Positions 1 to 6,521 of a DNA stretch of 10,355 nt are shown piece by piece. Below the pieces are notes generated by a model. It was not told the DNA's origin. It saw nothing but the letters and a program-made list of their open reading frames with translations, and searched no databases. The position numbers were made by a program, and so were the translations under genes. Source of the DNA: Cyanobacteria bacterium UBA6984. GTDB taxonomy: Bacteria > Cyanobacteriota > Vampirovibrionia > Gastranaerophilales > Gastranaerophilaceae. The stretch spans positions 10,685 to 21,039 of the forward strand of contig DJYG01000031.1 in assembly GCA_002450015.1 (NCBI GenBank), written 5' to 3'. How positions within the stretch are numbered: the first letter of the stretch is position 1; each line of letters opens with the position of its first letter.

Positions 1-629
1 CCTTCATAAATAACCTTACCTTTATCTATGACAACCGCAGTATCAAAACTGTGAGCCTCATCTAAATATGCTGTTGACCATAAAACAGTTGTTTCAGGGT
101 TTATCATTTCACGAACCATTTTCATCAAATCTCTGCGAGATATAGGGTCAACACCGACAGAGGGTTCATCTAAAAGTAAAAATTCGGGATTTCCAAGAAG
201 TGTGCAGGCAAGACCCAACTTTTGTTTCATTCCGCCTGATAATGCCCCTGCAAGTCTATCCTGAAAAGGTGCAAGAGTTGTAAATTCCAACATTTTATCA
301 AAATCGTGAGGAACATTTTTTAAATCAGCATACAATTTTAAGTTTTCCAGGACAGTTAAATCTTCATATAAACCGAACTTTTGAGGCATATAACCTATAT
401 GCAGATTCAGTTCATCTTTTTGTGTTTTTGGATTGAAACCAAGCACATTTATTTCACCTTCATTTGGCAACAATAAACCGATGATTGTTCTTAAAAGAGT
501 GGTTTTTCCCGCTCCGTCAGCTCCAATAAGCCCCGTTATTTTACCCCTTTCAATATTTAATGATAGATTGTCAATGGCAACGGTAGAGCCGAATTTTTTT
601 GTTAAATTCTTAATTGCTACCGTCTGCAT
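1..629 (-). CDS. ybhF: ABC transporter ATP-binding protein, YbhF-like (3' end outside window)
   Basis: This is the ATPase of an ABC export system. Reading from the ATG at 629, 209 codons are visible before the window edge, and they form one complete nucleotide-binding domain. It has Walker A GADGAGKTT (residues 36-44), Q-loop Q83 in the stretch GYMPQKFGLYEDLTV, signature LSGGMKQ (130-136) and Walker B FLLLDEP (150-156). The wording closely follows the first domain of E. coli YbhF as I remember it (GLACTLLG, SVGVDPISRRDL). YbhF carries two ATPase domains, so a second is expected off-window. The switch histidine usually found as STH is replaced: here it reads WSTAYLDEA with Ala187. From memory, YbhF domain 1 also lacks that His. 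The start overlaps the upstream membrane-fusion gene by 20 nt; AAAGGA lies about 14 nt upstream of the ATG. The family assignment is strong; the substrate is unknown. Confidence 0.93.
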   Translation of the reverse strand, partial: MQTVAIKNLTKKFGSTVAIDNLSLNIERGKITGLIGADGAGKTTLLRTIIGLLLPNEGEINVLGFNPKTQKDELNLHIGYMPQKFGLYEDLTVLENLKLYADLKNVPHDFDKMLEFTTLAPFQDRLAGALSGGMKQKLGLACTLLGNPEFLLLDEPSVGVDPISRRDLMKMVREMINPETTVLWSTAYLDEAHSFDTAVVIDKGKVIYE

Positions 630-1491
630 TATTTTCTTGATTATCCTTTGAAATTAAATCCACTTTTATTGTTACAGGCATTCCCTGTCTTAAATATTCA
701 TCTGTATCATAGATATAAACTCTAATACGATATACTAAATCAGTTCTTGTATCAGTTGATTGAACCGTTTTTGGAGTAAACTCTGCAATAGGTGAAATAT
801 ATCCGATTTGTCCTTTGTATTCTCTTTTTTTACCTGTGTTTGGATTTGTGGTATCAGTATAAACATTAACTTCCTGTCCGTATTTAATGTTGCCTAAATC
901 TGTTTCATTAATATAGGCTCTAACCCAAACGGGATTAGTTTTTGCCATTGTATATACGGGCTGACCTTTTTGAACATTACTTCCTGGTTCAACAACACGA
1001 ACCATTATAGTACCGTCTTCAGGTGCATAAAGTTTTGTATATTTTAATTGGTTGCTTAAATAATCTTTGTTTGCAACTGCTGCTTTATAATCTGCATCGG
1101 CCTTATTTTGTGCATTATACAATGATTCAATTTCTTGTTTAGAAACAGTATCATCAACTCCTAATGGAGCATATCTGTTATATTTATCAGTTGCATCTTT
1201 TTGTGTTGCAAGAGTTCTATCAACTTCGGCTTCTGCCCTTTTAAAATTTGCATTGTAGTCAGATTCATCAATAACTGCAATTAATTCACCTTTTTTGACT
1301 GTATCACCTTCTTCTTTTAAAAGTTTTGAAACGAGTCCAGAAACTTGAAAAGATAAATCAACTTGCCTAATTTCAATATTGCCGAATAAAGTTAATTCAT
1401 TTGAGGTATCTTTTTTATTAGCTTTATAGAAAAAAATACAAAGTCCTGCAATTAAAATTATTAAAACTAATGCTATAATCTTTTTCTTCAT
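610..1491 (-). CDS. ybhG: HlyD-family membrane-fusion protein, YbhG-like
   Basis: This is the periplasmic adaptor that would link an inner-membrane ABC permease to the outer-membrane factor encoded just upstream. The 293-residue product has an N-terminal membrane anchor (about residues 4-22, no lipobox). A split biotinyl/lipoyl domain follows (about 33-78, FGNIEIRQVDLSFQVSGLV..EGDTVKKGELIAVID, resuming at about 154-185, YAPEDGTIMVRVVEPGS). Between these halves lies an alpha-helical hairpin (about 80-150), and then come beta-barrel segments with PVWVRAYI (187-194) and GQIGYISPIAEFTPKTV (227-243). The last stretch and RTDLVYRIRV..LRQGMPVT match E. coli YbhG closely from memory. The protein is about 40 residues shorter than E. 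coli YbhG (about 332), mainly in the hairpin. Its ATG shares one base with the TolC-like stop codon (TAATG), which indicates translational coupling. Confidence 0.93.
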   Translation of the reverse strand: MKKKIIALVLIILIAGLCIFFYKANKKDTSNELTLFGNIEIRQVDLSFQVSGLVSKLLKEEGDTVKKGELIAVIDESDYNANFKRAEAEVDRTLATQKDATDKYNRYAPLGVDDTVSKQEIESLYNAQNKADADYKAAVANKDYLSNQLKYTKLYAPEDGTIMVRVVEPGSNVQKGQPVYTMAKTNPVWVRAYINETDLGNIKYGQEVNVYTDTTNPNTGKKREYKGQIGYISPIAEFTPKTVQSTDTRTDLVYRIRVYIYDTDEYLRQGMPVTIKVDLISKDNQENNADGSN

Positions 1492-2828
1492 TATATCTTA
1501 CCCCCTACGGTTTTATATAGTGTGTAATAATTAACTAATCTTATTGTTTTTGCTTTAGTCAAATCAATATTTTTGTTTATGTATATATTTTCAGAGTAAA
1601 TGTGCTGAGTTTTTGAGATAATTCCACGATTTAACATCTTATCTGCATTTTTCAAATTTTTAGCTTCAAGCAATAACTTTTCTTTTGTTTTATTTTCAAT
1701 TTCCGTATCGTGTTTTATGATACAAAGTGAAGTGTTAACTTCTTTTACCGCTTCTAAATCGGTATGTCTGTATTGTTCAAAAAGTTCTTTATACTTTGTT
1801 TTTTGGAATTTCAAATTGGCAATTTTTCTGCCCCCTGCAAATATATCCTGTGTTGCTCCTGCAAGTAATGCAGCAAGAGAAGATTCCCATGAGAAAAACG
1901 AACCCGGAGCAATATTATTAAATGCCCAAATACCTGTAATGTTAAATGTTGGTAAGAACTCTTTTCTTGCAACTCGAATATCTATTTTTGCTTTTTCCAA
2001 TGCCATTTCAGCTCTTTTAACATCAGGTCTTGAGAATATAACATCGGACTCGATTTCGCTTGGGATTACTGCATTGTATTCAAAATTATCAATAGAACCT
2101 CTTTCAATACTGTTTGCACCATCGATACTACGACCTATCAAAACAGCAAATTGCATTAAAAGGACTTCTCGTTGTTTAATAAAATTTTCCAGTGTTATAC
2201 TTGCCTGTTCAACATTATTTTTAGAGTTGTTTAATTCGGTTGTGTTTATAACACCACGAGCGAGTTTTTTGTTATTATCATTTAAAATTTGATTATAATT
2301 ATCAACAATTTTTTCTTGTTCTTCTATAAGTTTGTCATACTCTAAAATATTTGTATAAACAGTTGCAACATCTGATAACAGTGCTAAATATGCACTTTGT
2401 TCATCAAATTTACTCATTTCATAAGTCTTTTGAACACTCTTGGTTTTATCTCTGTTTTTTAGAAGAAAATCTGCCTCGTAATTTACTATAAAAGGTAACA
2501 CAAAAGCATTTTTGCTAACACTCAAATTAGGATTGAACTTTGGTGAATGAATCCCTAAATAATTTGCTGCAACACTAAATTTTGGTAATTCGTTTGCAAA
2601 CTGTAATTTTACGCCCTGTCTGTATTCTTCTACCCTTATTGTTGCCTGCTTTGCGTTGTGGTTATTATCTATCGCCTCATTAATATATTTGAATAAGTAA
2701 TCATCATTGAAACGAGTGAAAAACTCTATATTCAAATTATTTCTATCAACTGCAAAACAAGGATTAAATACGAAAAGTGACAGTGTTCCCATTATTATTG
2801 AGGATAATAATGTAATTTTCTTATTCAT
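1491..2828 (-). CDS. TolC/NodT-family outer-membrane efflux protein
   Basis: This is the outer-membrane channel of a tripartite efflux system and the first gene of the leftward operon. The 445-residue product begins with a signal peptide: a Lys-rich start, a hydrophobic core at residues 5-22 and probable signal peptidase I cleavage after CFA (residue 26). Cys24 sits in FNPC, a poor lipobox, so acylation as in classical NodT proteins is unlikely. Two TolC-type repeats of long amphipathic helices follow. The second contains SRPDVKRAEMALEKAKIDIRVARKEFLPTFNITG (about 266-299), the hallmark of the family. The stretch LARGVINTTELNNSKNNVEQA (189-209) is the equivalent of the usual G..S..EL..A helix. 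AAAGGAG lies 16 nt before the ATG and GGGAAAG lies closer, so the exact ribosome site is not certain. Partners are the YbhG- and YbhF-like proteins. The exported compound cannot be inferred. Confidence 0.93.
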   Translation of the reverse strand: MNKKITLLSSIIMGTLSLFVFNPCFAVDRNNLNIEFFTRFNDDYLFKYINEAIDNNHNAKQATIRVEEYRQGVKLQFANELPKFSVAANYLGIHSPKFNPNLSVSKNAFVLPFIVNYEADFLLKNRDKTKSVQKTYEMSKFDEQSAYLALLSDVATVYTNILEYDKLIEEQEKIVDNYNQILNDNNKKLARGVINTTELNNSKNNVEQASITLENFIKQREVLLMQFAVLIGRSIDGANSIERGSIDNFEYNAVIPSEIESDVIFSRPDVKRAEMALEKAKIDIRVARKEFLPTFNITGIWAFNNIAPGSFFSWESSLAALLAGATQDIFAGGRKIANLKFQKTKYKELFEQYRHTDLEAVKEVNTSLCIIKHDTEIENKTKEKLLLEAKNLKNADKMLNRGIISKTQHIYSENIYINKNIDLTKAKTIRLVNYYTLYKTVGGKI

Positions 2829-2951
2829 TTATCTTTCCCGCATCTCCTTTAATATGTGTTTTTTATTCATACTTCTAAATAAACTCTTTTTTGCTATCAA
2901 CAAATTATGATTGATGATGTTCTATTTCTAGTATGATAATTATTGAGTTAT

Positions 2952-2982
2952 ACAATAATAAAACAAATATTTTTATTATTGT
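2952..2982. promoter_or_regulatory. 12-bp perfect inverted repeat, candidate operator
   Basis: The arm ACAATAATAAAA (2952-2963) is followed by a 7-nt spacer and its exact reverse complement (2971-2982). The repeat overlaps the candidate leftward -35 box at 2980-2985. It is a plausible site for a dimeric repressor of the efflux operon; the E. coli ybh operon is controlled by the TetR-type CecR. No regulator gene is present in the window. The region is very AT-rich, so a chance palindrome is possible but unlikely at this length. Confidence 0.45.
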
Positions 2983-3046
2983 CAAAATGTAAATATTTAT
3001 GACATAATTTCTGCTATAAATCCTAAATACCGCAATTAGTTTAAAA

Positions 3047-3075
3047 TTGACAATGATATTTTTTTATGATATAAG
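3047..3075 (+). promoter_or_regulatory. Sigma-70-type promoter of the amidohydrolase gene
   Basis: The -35 box TTGACA (3047-3052, perfect) is followed by a 17-nt spacer and the -10 box TATAAG (3070-3075), preceded by TG at 3067-3068 (extended -10). Transcription should begin near 3082, just before the Shine-Dalgarno AAAGGAG (3084-3090), giving a leader of only about 17 nt. Confidence 0.75.
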
Positions 3076-3098
3076 AGGCTATCAAAGGAGAAGATGTT

Positions 3099-4112
3099 AT
3101 GAAAATAATTGACTGTGAATTTCACTATTACTTACCTGAATTGATGGAATATCTTTCCACACGAGATAATGCAATGAGATATTATCCGGAAACTAAAATT
3201 TTGGAAGTAAGAGATAAAGTTTTTGCTCATTTTGACGGTGTAACAAATGAGCACCCTGTTATTGATGAATTGATGAATTTTGGAGCAGAAAGAATTGCCG
3301 TTATGGATAAAAACGGCATTGATGTAGGCGTTATGGCATCTTCTCCAGCACTGGAAGAATTACCGGAAAAAGAGGCAATATATTTTGCAAAAAAATCTAA
3401 TGATGCAGTTGCTGAAATTATAAAAAAATATCCGAATCGTTTCCTTGGCGCTGCAGTTTTACCAACACCTTATGTTGATGAGGCTATAAAAGAACTTGAA
3501 CGCTGTGTAAAAGAGCTTGGTTTCAAATATTGGCACACACATTCTAACTATAAAAATGAACATTTATATGAAGAAAAATATCTTCCTTTGCTTGCAAAAG
3601 CTGAAGAATTGGGTTGCGCGTTTTATGTTCATCCACAAGCATCAGATGATAAAGATATGAAAGATATGGGTTATGTATATTCTTCACCTGGACTTGGTTT
3701 TGGCTTAGATGCTATGAAAACATCATTAAGAATTATATTAAACGGAACATTTGATAAATTCCCTAACTTAAGAATGATTCTTGGTCATTTGGGTGAATAC
3801 TTCCCATTCATATTAGACAGAGTGGACAATCGTTTTGAATGGATTAAGGATGATGAAGTAAAAATGGAACATCCTGTTTCATATTACTTTAAAAATAAAA
3901 ATGTTGTCGTAACAACAAGCGGCAATATGTCTAAAATTGCTTTTGAATGCACCAAGAAGGCTCTTGGTATAGACAGCATTATTTTTGGTTCTGATTATCC
4001 TTATGAAAGCTTGTCTGATATGATGAAATTTATGAATTCTTTAGAATTAACCGAAGAAGAAAAAGAAAAGGTATTTCACTTGAATGCTGAAAAGTATATT
4101 TTAATTAAATAA
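3099..4112 (+). CDS. Amidohydrolase-2 family metal-dependent hydrolase/decarboxylase (ACMSD-like)
   Basis: This 337-residue protein is a TIM-barrel metal enzyme of the Amidohydro_2 family, which includes aminocarboxymuconate-semialdehyde decarboxylase and gamma-resorcylate/2,3-dihydroxybenzoate decarboxylases. Expected metal-site residues are visible: the N-terminal E-x-H motif at Glu7/His9 (DCEFH), His178 in FYVHPQ, His230 in ILGHLGE and Asp299 in FGSDYPYE. The E-x-H form is closer to the decarboxylase subgroup than the H-x-H of ACMSD itself. KYPNRFLGAAVLPTPYVDEAIKELER (110-135) is also characteristic of the family. Length is normal and the frame is intact. AAAGGAG sits 8 nt before the ATG, a strong initiation site. 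The gene stands alone between a promoter and a terminator, so context gives no substrate. Family confidence is high; the reaction is undetermined. Confidence 0.9.
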   Translation: MKIIDCEFHYYLPELMEYLSTRDNAMRYYPETKILEVRDKVFAHFDGVTNEHPVIDELMNFGAERIAVMDKNGIDVGVMASSPALEELPEKEAIYFAKKSNDAVAEIIKKYPNRFLGAAVLPTPYVDEAIKELERCVKELGFKYWHTHSNYKNEHLYEEKYLPLLAKAEELGCAFYVHPQASDDKDMKDMGYVYSSPGLGFGLDAMKTSLRIILNGTFDKFPNLRMILGHLGEYFPFILDRVDNRFEWIKDDEVKMEHPVSYYFKNKNVVVTTSGNMSKIAFECTKKALGIDSIIFGSDYPYESLSDMMKFMNSLELTEEEKEKVFHLNAEKYILIK

Positions 4113-4154
4113 GATTTTACTTAAAATAAAGTTGGCAATAGCAATAATTTTCGT

Positions 4155-4187
4155 TGGTATAATAGTTACCCGACTTACTGTTATAAT
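4155..4187 (+). promoter_or_regulatory. Two tandem extended -10 motifs upstream of a terminator
   Basis: TGGTATAAT (4155-4163) and TGTTATAAT (4179-4187) each fit an extended -10 element (TGnTATAAT) and share TATAATAG. Neither has a convincing -35 at 16-18 nt; TTGGCA at 4132-4137 is 20 nt from the first. No reading frame follows before the hairpin at 4200-4231. They may be remnants of a promoter for a lost gene, or drive a very short RNA of about 38 nt. Confidence 0.35.
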
Positions 4188-4199
4188 AGAGCTGTTACA

Positions 4200-4231
4200 A
4201 AAAGCCGATAGTTTTATACTATCGGCTTTTT
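4200..4231. terminator. Bidirectional rho-independent terminator
   Basis: A 13-bp perfect stem, AAAAGCCGATAGT (4200-4212) with its complement at 4218-4230, encloses a 5-nt loop and ends in a T run on both strands. It would terminate the amidohydrolase transcript from the left and anything arriving leftward through the pseudogene fragment at 4249-4521. Confidence 0.9.
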
Positions 4232-4248
4232 GTTAAGTAATATTTAAA

Positions 4249-4521
4249 CTATACTTTTTGGAAATCTTCAACTTTATATCCAGTTGCTTCAAATGCCTCT
4301 TTAAAAGTTGCAAGTTTTTTACCCATTGATAATGGCATATTAGGGTCTGAACCCATATCCGGTGCATCGTTAGGTAAACCTGTATCCGATAAAATAACAT
4401 CTTTACCGTCATCAATTAAGAAATTCTGTAAAGAAGAGCCATAAGTAACATTTTCACATTTTGCTTTGTCACGAGTTCCGCCAAAGGCAAAAGCCTGCGT
4501 CATAAATCCACCGTCATAAAC
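4249..4521 (-). pseudogene. Truncated metallo-beta-lactamase-fold hydrolase fragment
   Basis: The minus-strand frame is open from 4521 to a stop at 4249-4251; an ATG at 4503 would give 84 residues. The residues DGGFMTQAFAFGGTRDKAK, then SLQNFLIDDGKDVILSDTGLP, then FEATGYKVEDFQKV resemble the N-terminal third of MBL-fold hydrolases: a substrate-side strand, the I-L-x-DTG strand, and the helix before the metal motif. The fragment stops exactly where the T-H-x-H-x-D-H metal-binding motif should begin, so it cannot be an active enzyme. Its upstream end is also cut: the frame closes at 4522-4524, where unrelated plus-strand prepilin sequence begins. GGTGGA lies just before the ATG, so a short product is conceivable. 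The fold assignment is from motif memory only. Confidence 0.55.
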
Positions 4522-4753
4522 TTATGGTAAAGATATTTTTGGATTTGCCATATTAAAAGATGAAATTTGTCCCTATGGTTCTTCTGAGTATTATTCTTTA
4601 ACAAATTTAAAATCAAATTGTTTTAAAAATGGGGCATTTTGTACAGGCTGGGTAATTGAAAATGGTAACATGGATTATTTAAAAGTTGGTGTAAATGGTG
4701 AGTGTAATAATAGCGATGTGACTCTTAGTTGGACAAATACTTCTTGTAAATAA
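4520..4753 (+). pseudogene. 3' fragment of a prepilin-type gene
   Basis: A plus-strand frame of 77 codons, without a start codon near its beginning, runs from 4520 to the TAA at 4751-4753. It reads YGKDIFGFAILKDEIC..., then TGWVIENGNMDYLK, and ends in NTSCK. The intact prepilin at 9421-10158 ends SAAWIIENGNMDYLKCND..KTSCK, so this is the C-terminal part of a homologous pseudopilin. The N-terminal methylation signal, hydrophobic helix and roughly two thirds of the gene are missing. A stop at 4517-4519 closes the frame upstream, and the next sequence leftward belongs to the minus-strand hydrolase fragment. The gene is dead, apparently by deletion. Confidence 0.8.
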
Positions 4754-4766
4754 AATTTTATAATAT

Positions 4767-4795
4767 TTTACCTAAAAAATATTTTATATTATAAT
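4767..4795 (+). promoter_or_regulatory. Promoter of the peptide transporter, possibly leaderless
   Basis: TTTACC (4767-4772), a 17-nt spacer and a perfect TATAAT (4790-4795) precede the ATG at 4805 by only 9 nt. Transcription would begin at about 4802, leaving almost no 5' leader and no room for a Shine-Dalgarno sequence, none of which is visible. Confidence 0.6.
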
Positions 4796-4804
4796 TCTTA
4801 CGTT

Positions 4805-6139
4805 ATGAAAAGTGTATTGAACGAACACCCAAAAGGATTATTTTTACTTTTTGCCGTTGAAATGTGGGAAAGATTCTCATACTACGGAATGCGTGCTTTG
4901 CTGGTATTATATTTAATTCAATATTTATTTAAAGGATTAGATAACACTACTGCAACACAATATGCCGGTAATATATATGGTTGGTACACCGGACTTGTTT
5001 ATTTAACTCCGCTTGTTGGGGGTTATATTGCAGATAGATTTTTAGGTCAGAGAAAATGTATTTCGATTGGTGCCGTTTTAATGGCTATTGGTTTGTTTTG
5101 TCTTGCTGCAAGTGATTTTAGAACTTTGGAAAATTATAATTTTATAATTTTTACTTTAGGTTTATGCTTAATGGTAATTGCTAACGGCTTTGTAAAATCT
5201 AATATCAGCACTGTTGTTGGTATGCTTTATGGGGATGATAAACAACGTAGAGATGCAGGTTTTACTATTTTCTATATGGGTATAAATTTAGGGGCATTCT
5301 TTTCCCCTTTAATATGCGGTACATTGGCAAGTTTGTATGGGTTTAAATACGGATTTATGGCTGCGGGATGCGGAATTCTAATTGGATATTTAATTTATAA
5401 ACTGGGTGAAAATAAATTTTTGGGTGAATATGGACTTTATCCTTATAAAGAGGATAAGATTTCTGTCGGAGAGGAAAGAGAGCTTAGATTAAGAGAAAAA
5501 AGAAAAATTTGGGCTTTATTTATTTTAATGGCATTCTCAATAATTTTTTGGTGTTGTTATGAGCAAGCAGGCTGTTCTATGGCTTTGTTTGCAGAAAATG
5601 AAACAAACAGATTAATTTCATTCTTTGGAAATTCAATAACAATTCCATCTCAATATTTCCAATCATTAAATCCTTTATTTATAATAATATTTGCGCCTAT
5701 TATGTCAGCTTTTTGGGCATTTTTAAATTCAAAAAAATCAGAACCAAATTCTGTCGTTAAATTTAACTTTGCATTGTTATTAATAAGCGTAGCATATCTT
5801 GTTATGGGCGCTGCTGCTTATTTCGCAGGTAGTCATGTCGTTTCACCGCTATGGCTTATTGTTGCATTTTTTATAGCTACAATTGCAGAATTATGCATAT
5901 CTCCGATAGGGTTATCTTTGGTGACAAAACTTGCACCAGTAAAGTTTGCATCGTTAATAATGGGGTGTTGGTTTCTGTCAAGTTTTGTAGGAAATTTATC
6001 GGCAGGAATCTTTGCAGGATATTATGAAAAAATTTCACATTCAATTTTCTTTTTAATATTGTCATTTGTCGCTATGTTTGTAGCATTGATTTTATTCTTA
6101 TTAACACCTGTTTTAAAAAAATGGATTGGAAAATATTAA
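4805..6139 (+). CDS. POT/PTR2-family proton-dependent oligopeptide transporter
   Basis: This is an inner-membrane symporter that takes up di- and tripeptides with protons, of the DtpA/DtpT/PepT type. The 444-residue protein is almost entirely hydrophobic helices. Family hallmarks are present in order: ExxERFxYYG as EMWERFSYYG (19-28, helix 1), the MFS loop motif GGYIADRFLGQRK (72-84), ANGFVKSNIS (126-134) with Lys131 corresponding to the conserved helix-4 lysine, and the PTR signature FTIFYMGINLGAFFSPLICG (153-172). The second half has FWCCYEQAGCSMALFAE (about residues 248-264) and AELCISPIGLSLVTKLAP, carrying the conserved helix-10 glutamate. Length is somewhat short for the family (about 450-500). 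No Shine-Dalgarno precedes the ATG, and a TATAAT box lies 9 nt upstream, so leaderless initiation is inferred. Function is assigned by motifs; substrate range is inferred. Confidence 0.93.
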   Translation: MKSVLNEHPKGLFLLFAVEMWERFSYYGMRALLVLYLIQYLFKGLDNTTATQYAGNIYGWYTGLVYLTPLVGGYIADRFLGQRKCISIGAVLMAIGLFCLAASDFRTLENYNFIIFTLGLCLMVIANGFVKSNISTVVGMLYGDDKQRRDAGFTIFYMGINLGAFFSPLICGTLASLYGFKYGFMAAGCGILIGYLIYKLGENKFLGEYGLYPYKEDKISVGEERELRLREKRKIWALFILMAFSIIFWCCYEQAGCSMALFAENETNRLISFFGNSITIPSQYFQSLNPLFIIIFAPIMSAFWAFLNSKKSEPNSVVKFNFALLLISVAYLVMGAAAYFAGSHVVSPLWLIVAFFIATIAELCISPIGLSLVTKLAPVKFASLIMGCWFLSSFVGNLSAGIFAGYYEKISHSIFFLILSFVAMFVALILFLLTPVLKKWIGKY

Positions 6140-6173
6140 TCCACTATTAAAAGGATAAAATTTTATTAAACGG

Positions 6174-6182
6174 TGTTAATAT
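6174..6182 (+). promoter_or_regulatory. Weak extended -10 just before the winged-helix gene
   Basis: TGTTAATAT (6174-6182) fits an extended -10 loosely and ends 6 nt before the ATG at 6189. No -35 is recognisable at 17 nt. The gene could equally be read through from the transporter gene, since I see no terminator in the 49-nt gap. Confidence 0.3.
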
Positions 6183-6188
6183 TAAGTT

Positions 6189-6506
6189 ATGTTAACATGC
6201 GAGATAGTAGATGCAGAATTAAAAAAAGTAGGTCTTGAACTGATGTTCATGACTCCTGAAAAGTGTTCTCACGAGGATGGTATTACTGCTGTTGAACTTG
6301 CTAAAATGGTTGAATTACCGGTGGATGTTGTTAAAAAGAAGTTAGTAATTTTAAAAGAAAAAGAAATTGTTCAGGTTAAGGGCATAAGTCCAAAATATTG
6401 GAAATTTGATGAATATAATTTTCAGAGAATGGATGAGGAAGACGAAGTGTATAAAATGCTTTGTAACTTTGATGATGTCGATTTTGACAGATATTTTCAA
6501 TATTAA
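6189..6506 (+). CDS. Small winged-helix-like protein, unknown function
   Basis: This 105-residue soluble protein does not match a named family that I recognise. The central part, GITAVELAKMVELPVDVVKKKLVILKEKEIVQVKGISPKYWKF (31-73), has the pattern of a winged helix-turn-helix: a first helix (AVELAKMV), a turn at LPVD, a recognition-like helix (VVKKKLVILKEKEI) and a two-strand wing (VQVKG..KYWKF). The C-terminal 25 residues are strongly acidic (DEEDEV, DDVDFD). It could be a DNA-binding regulator or a protein-interaction domain; the acidic tail and the lack of an effector domain leave both open. There is no Shine-Dalgarno near the ATG. It lies 49 nt after the transporter and 15 nt before the GT39 gene on the same strand. 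Confidence 0.75.
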   Translation: MLTCEIVDAELKKVGLELMFMTPEKCSHEDGITAVELAKMVELPVDVVKKKLVILKEKEIVQVKGISPKYWKFDEYNFQRMDEEDEVYKMLCNFDDVDFDRYFQY

Positions 6507-6515
6507 TGTTATAAT
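6507..6515 (+). promoter_or_regulatory. Extended -10 promoter giving a leaderless GT39 mRNA
   Basis: TGTTATAAT (6507-6515) is a perfect extended -10. It ends 6 nt before the ATG at 6522, placing the predicted first transcribed base at the A of the start codon. A perfect TTGACA (6484-6489) lies 20 nt upstream of the hexamer, too far for normal spacing, although an extended -10 can work without it. The promoter overlaps the 3' end of the upstream gene. Confidence 0.6.
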
Positions 6516-6521
6516 TAGCGT

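Larger units (their letters stand above)
2829..3098. other. Divergent intergenic regulatory region
   Basis: This 270-bp AT-rich spacer lies between the leftward efflux operon and the rightward amidohydrolase gene, so it must hold promoters for both. A clear rightward promoter is seen (3047-3075). A leftward TTGACA occurs at 2980-2985 (minus strand), but the nearest good -10 (TATTAT) is 19 nt away, so that promoter is weakly supported. The two TTGACA boxes are mirror images within ATTGTCAA (2978-2985) and TTGACAAT (3047-3054). A 12-bp inverted repeat lies next to the leftward box and is listed separately. No small gene is evident. Confidence 0.6.

Noticed and set aside
433..651. Plus-strand open frame over the ABC ATPase start
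   Set aside because: It is antisense to the Walker A region of the ATPase; the minus frame carries all the family motifs.
1717..2292. Plus-strand open frame of 191 codons opposite the TolC-like gene
   Set aside because: It lies wholly inside a well-supported minus-strand gene, has no recognisable motif, and is explained as the complement of that coding sequence.
2829..2850. Four-codon leader ORF (ATG CGG GAA AGA TAA) just before the TolC-like start
   Set aside because: Its ATG directly abuts the AGGAG with no spacing, so initiation there is implausible.
2707..2910. Plus-strand frame of 67 codons over the start of the TolC-like gene
   Set aside because: It is antisense to the signal peptide and has no Shine-Dalgarno or motif support.
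4233..4415. Minus-strand 60-codon frame in the hydrolase fragment
   Set aside because: It is an alternate frame of the fragment at 4249-4521, and its translation lacks the DTG-type motif seen in the other frame.
6155..6166. Palindrome ATAAAATTTTAT after the transporter gene as a terminator
   Set aside because: It is pure AT with no GC stem and no loop; it is expected by chance in this composition.
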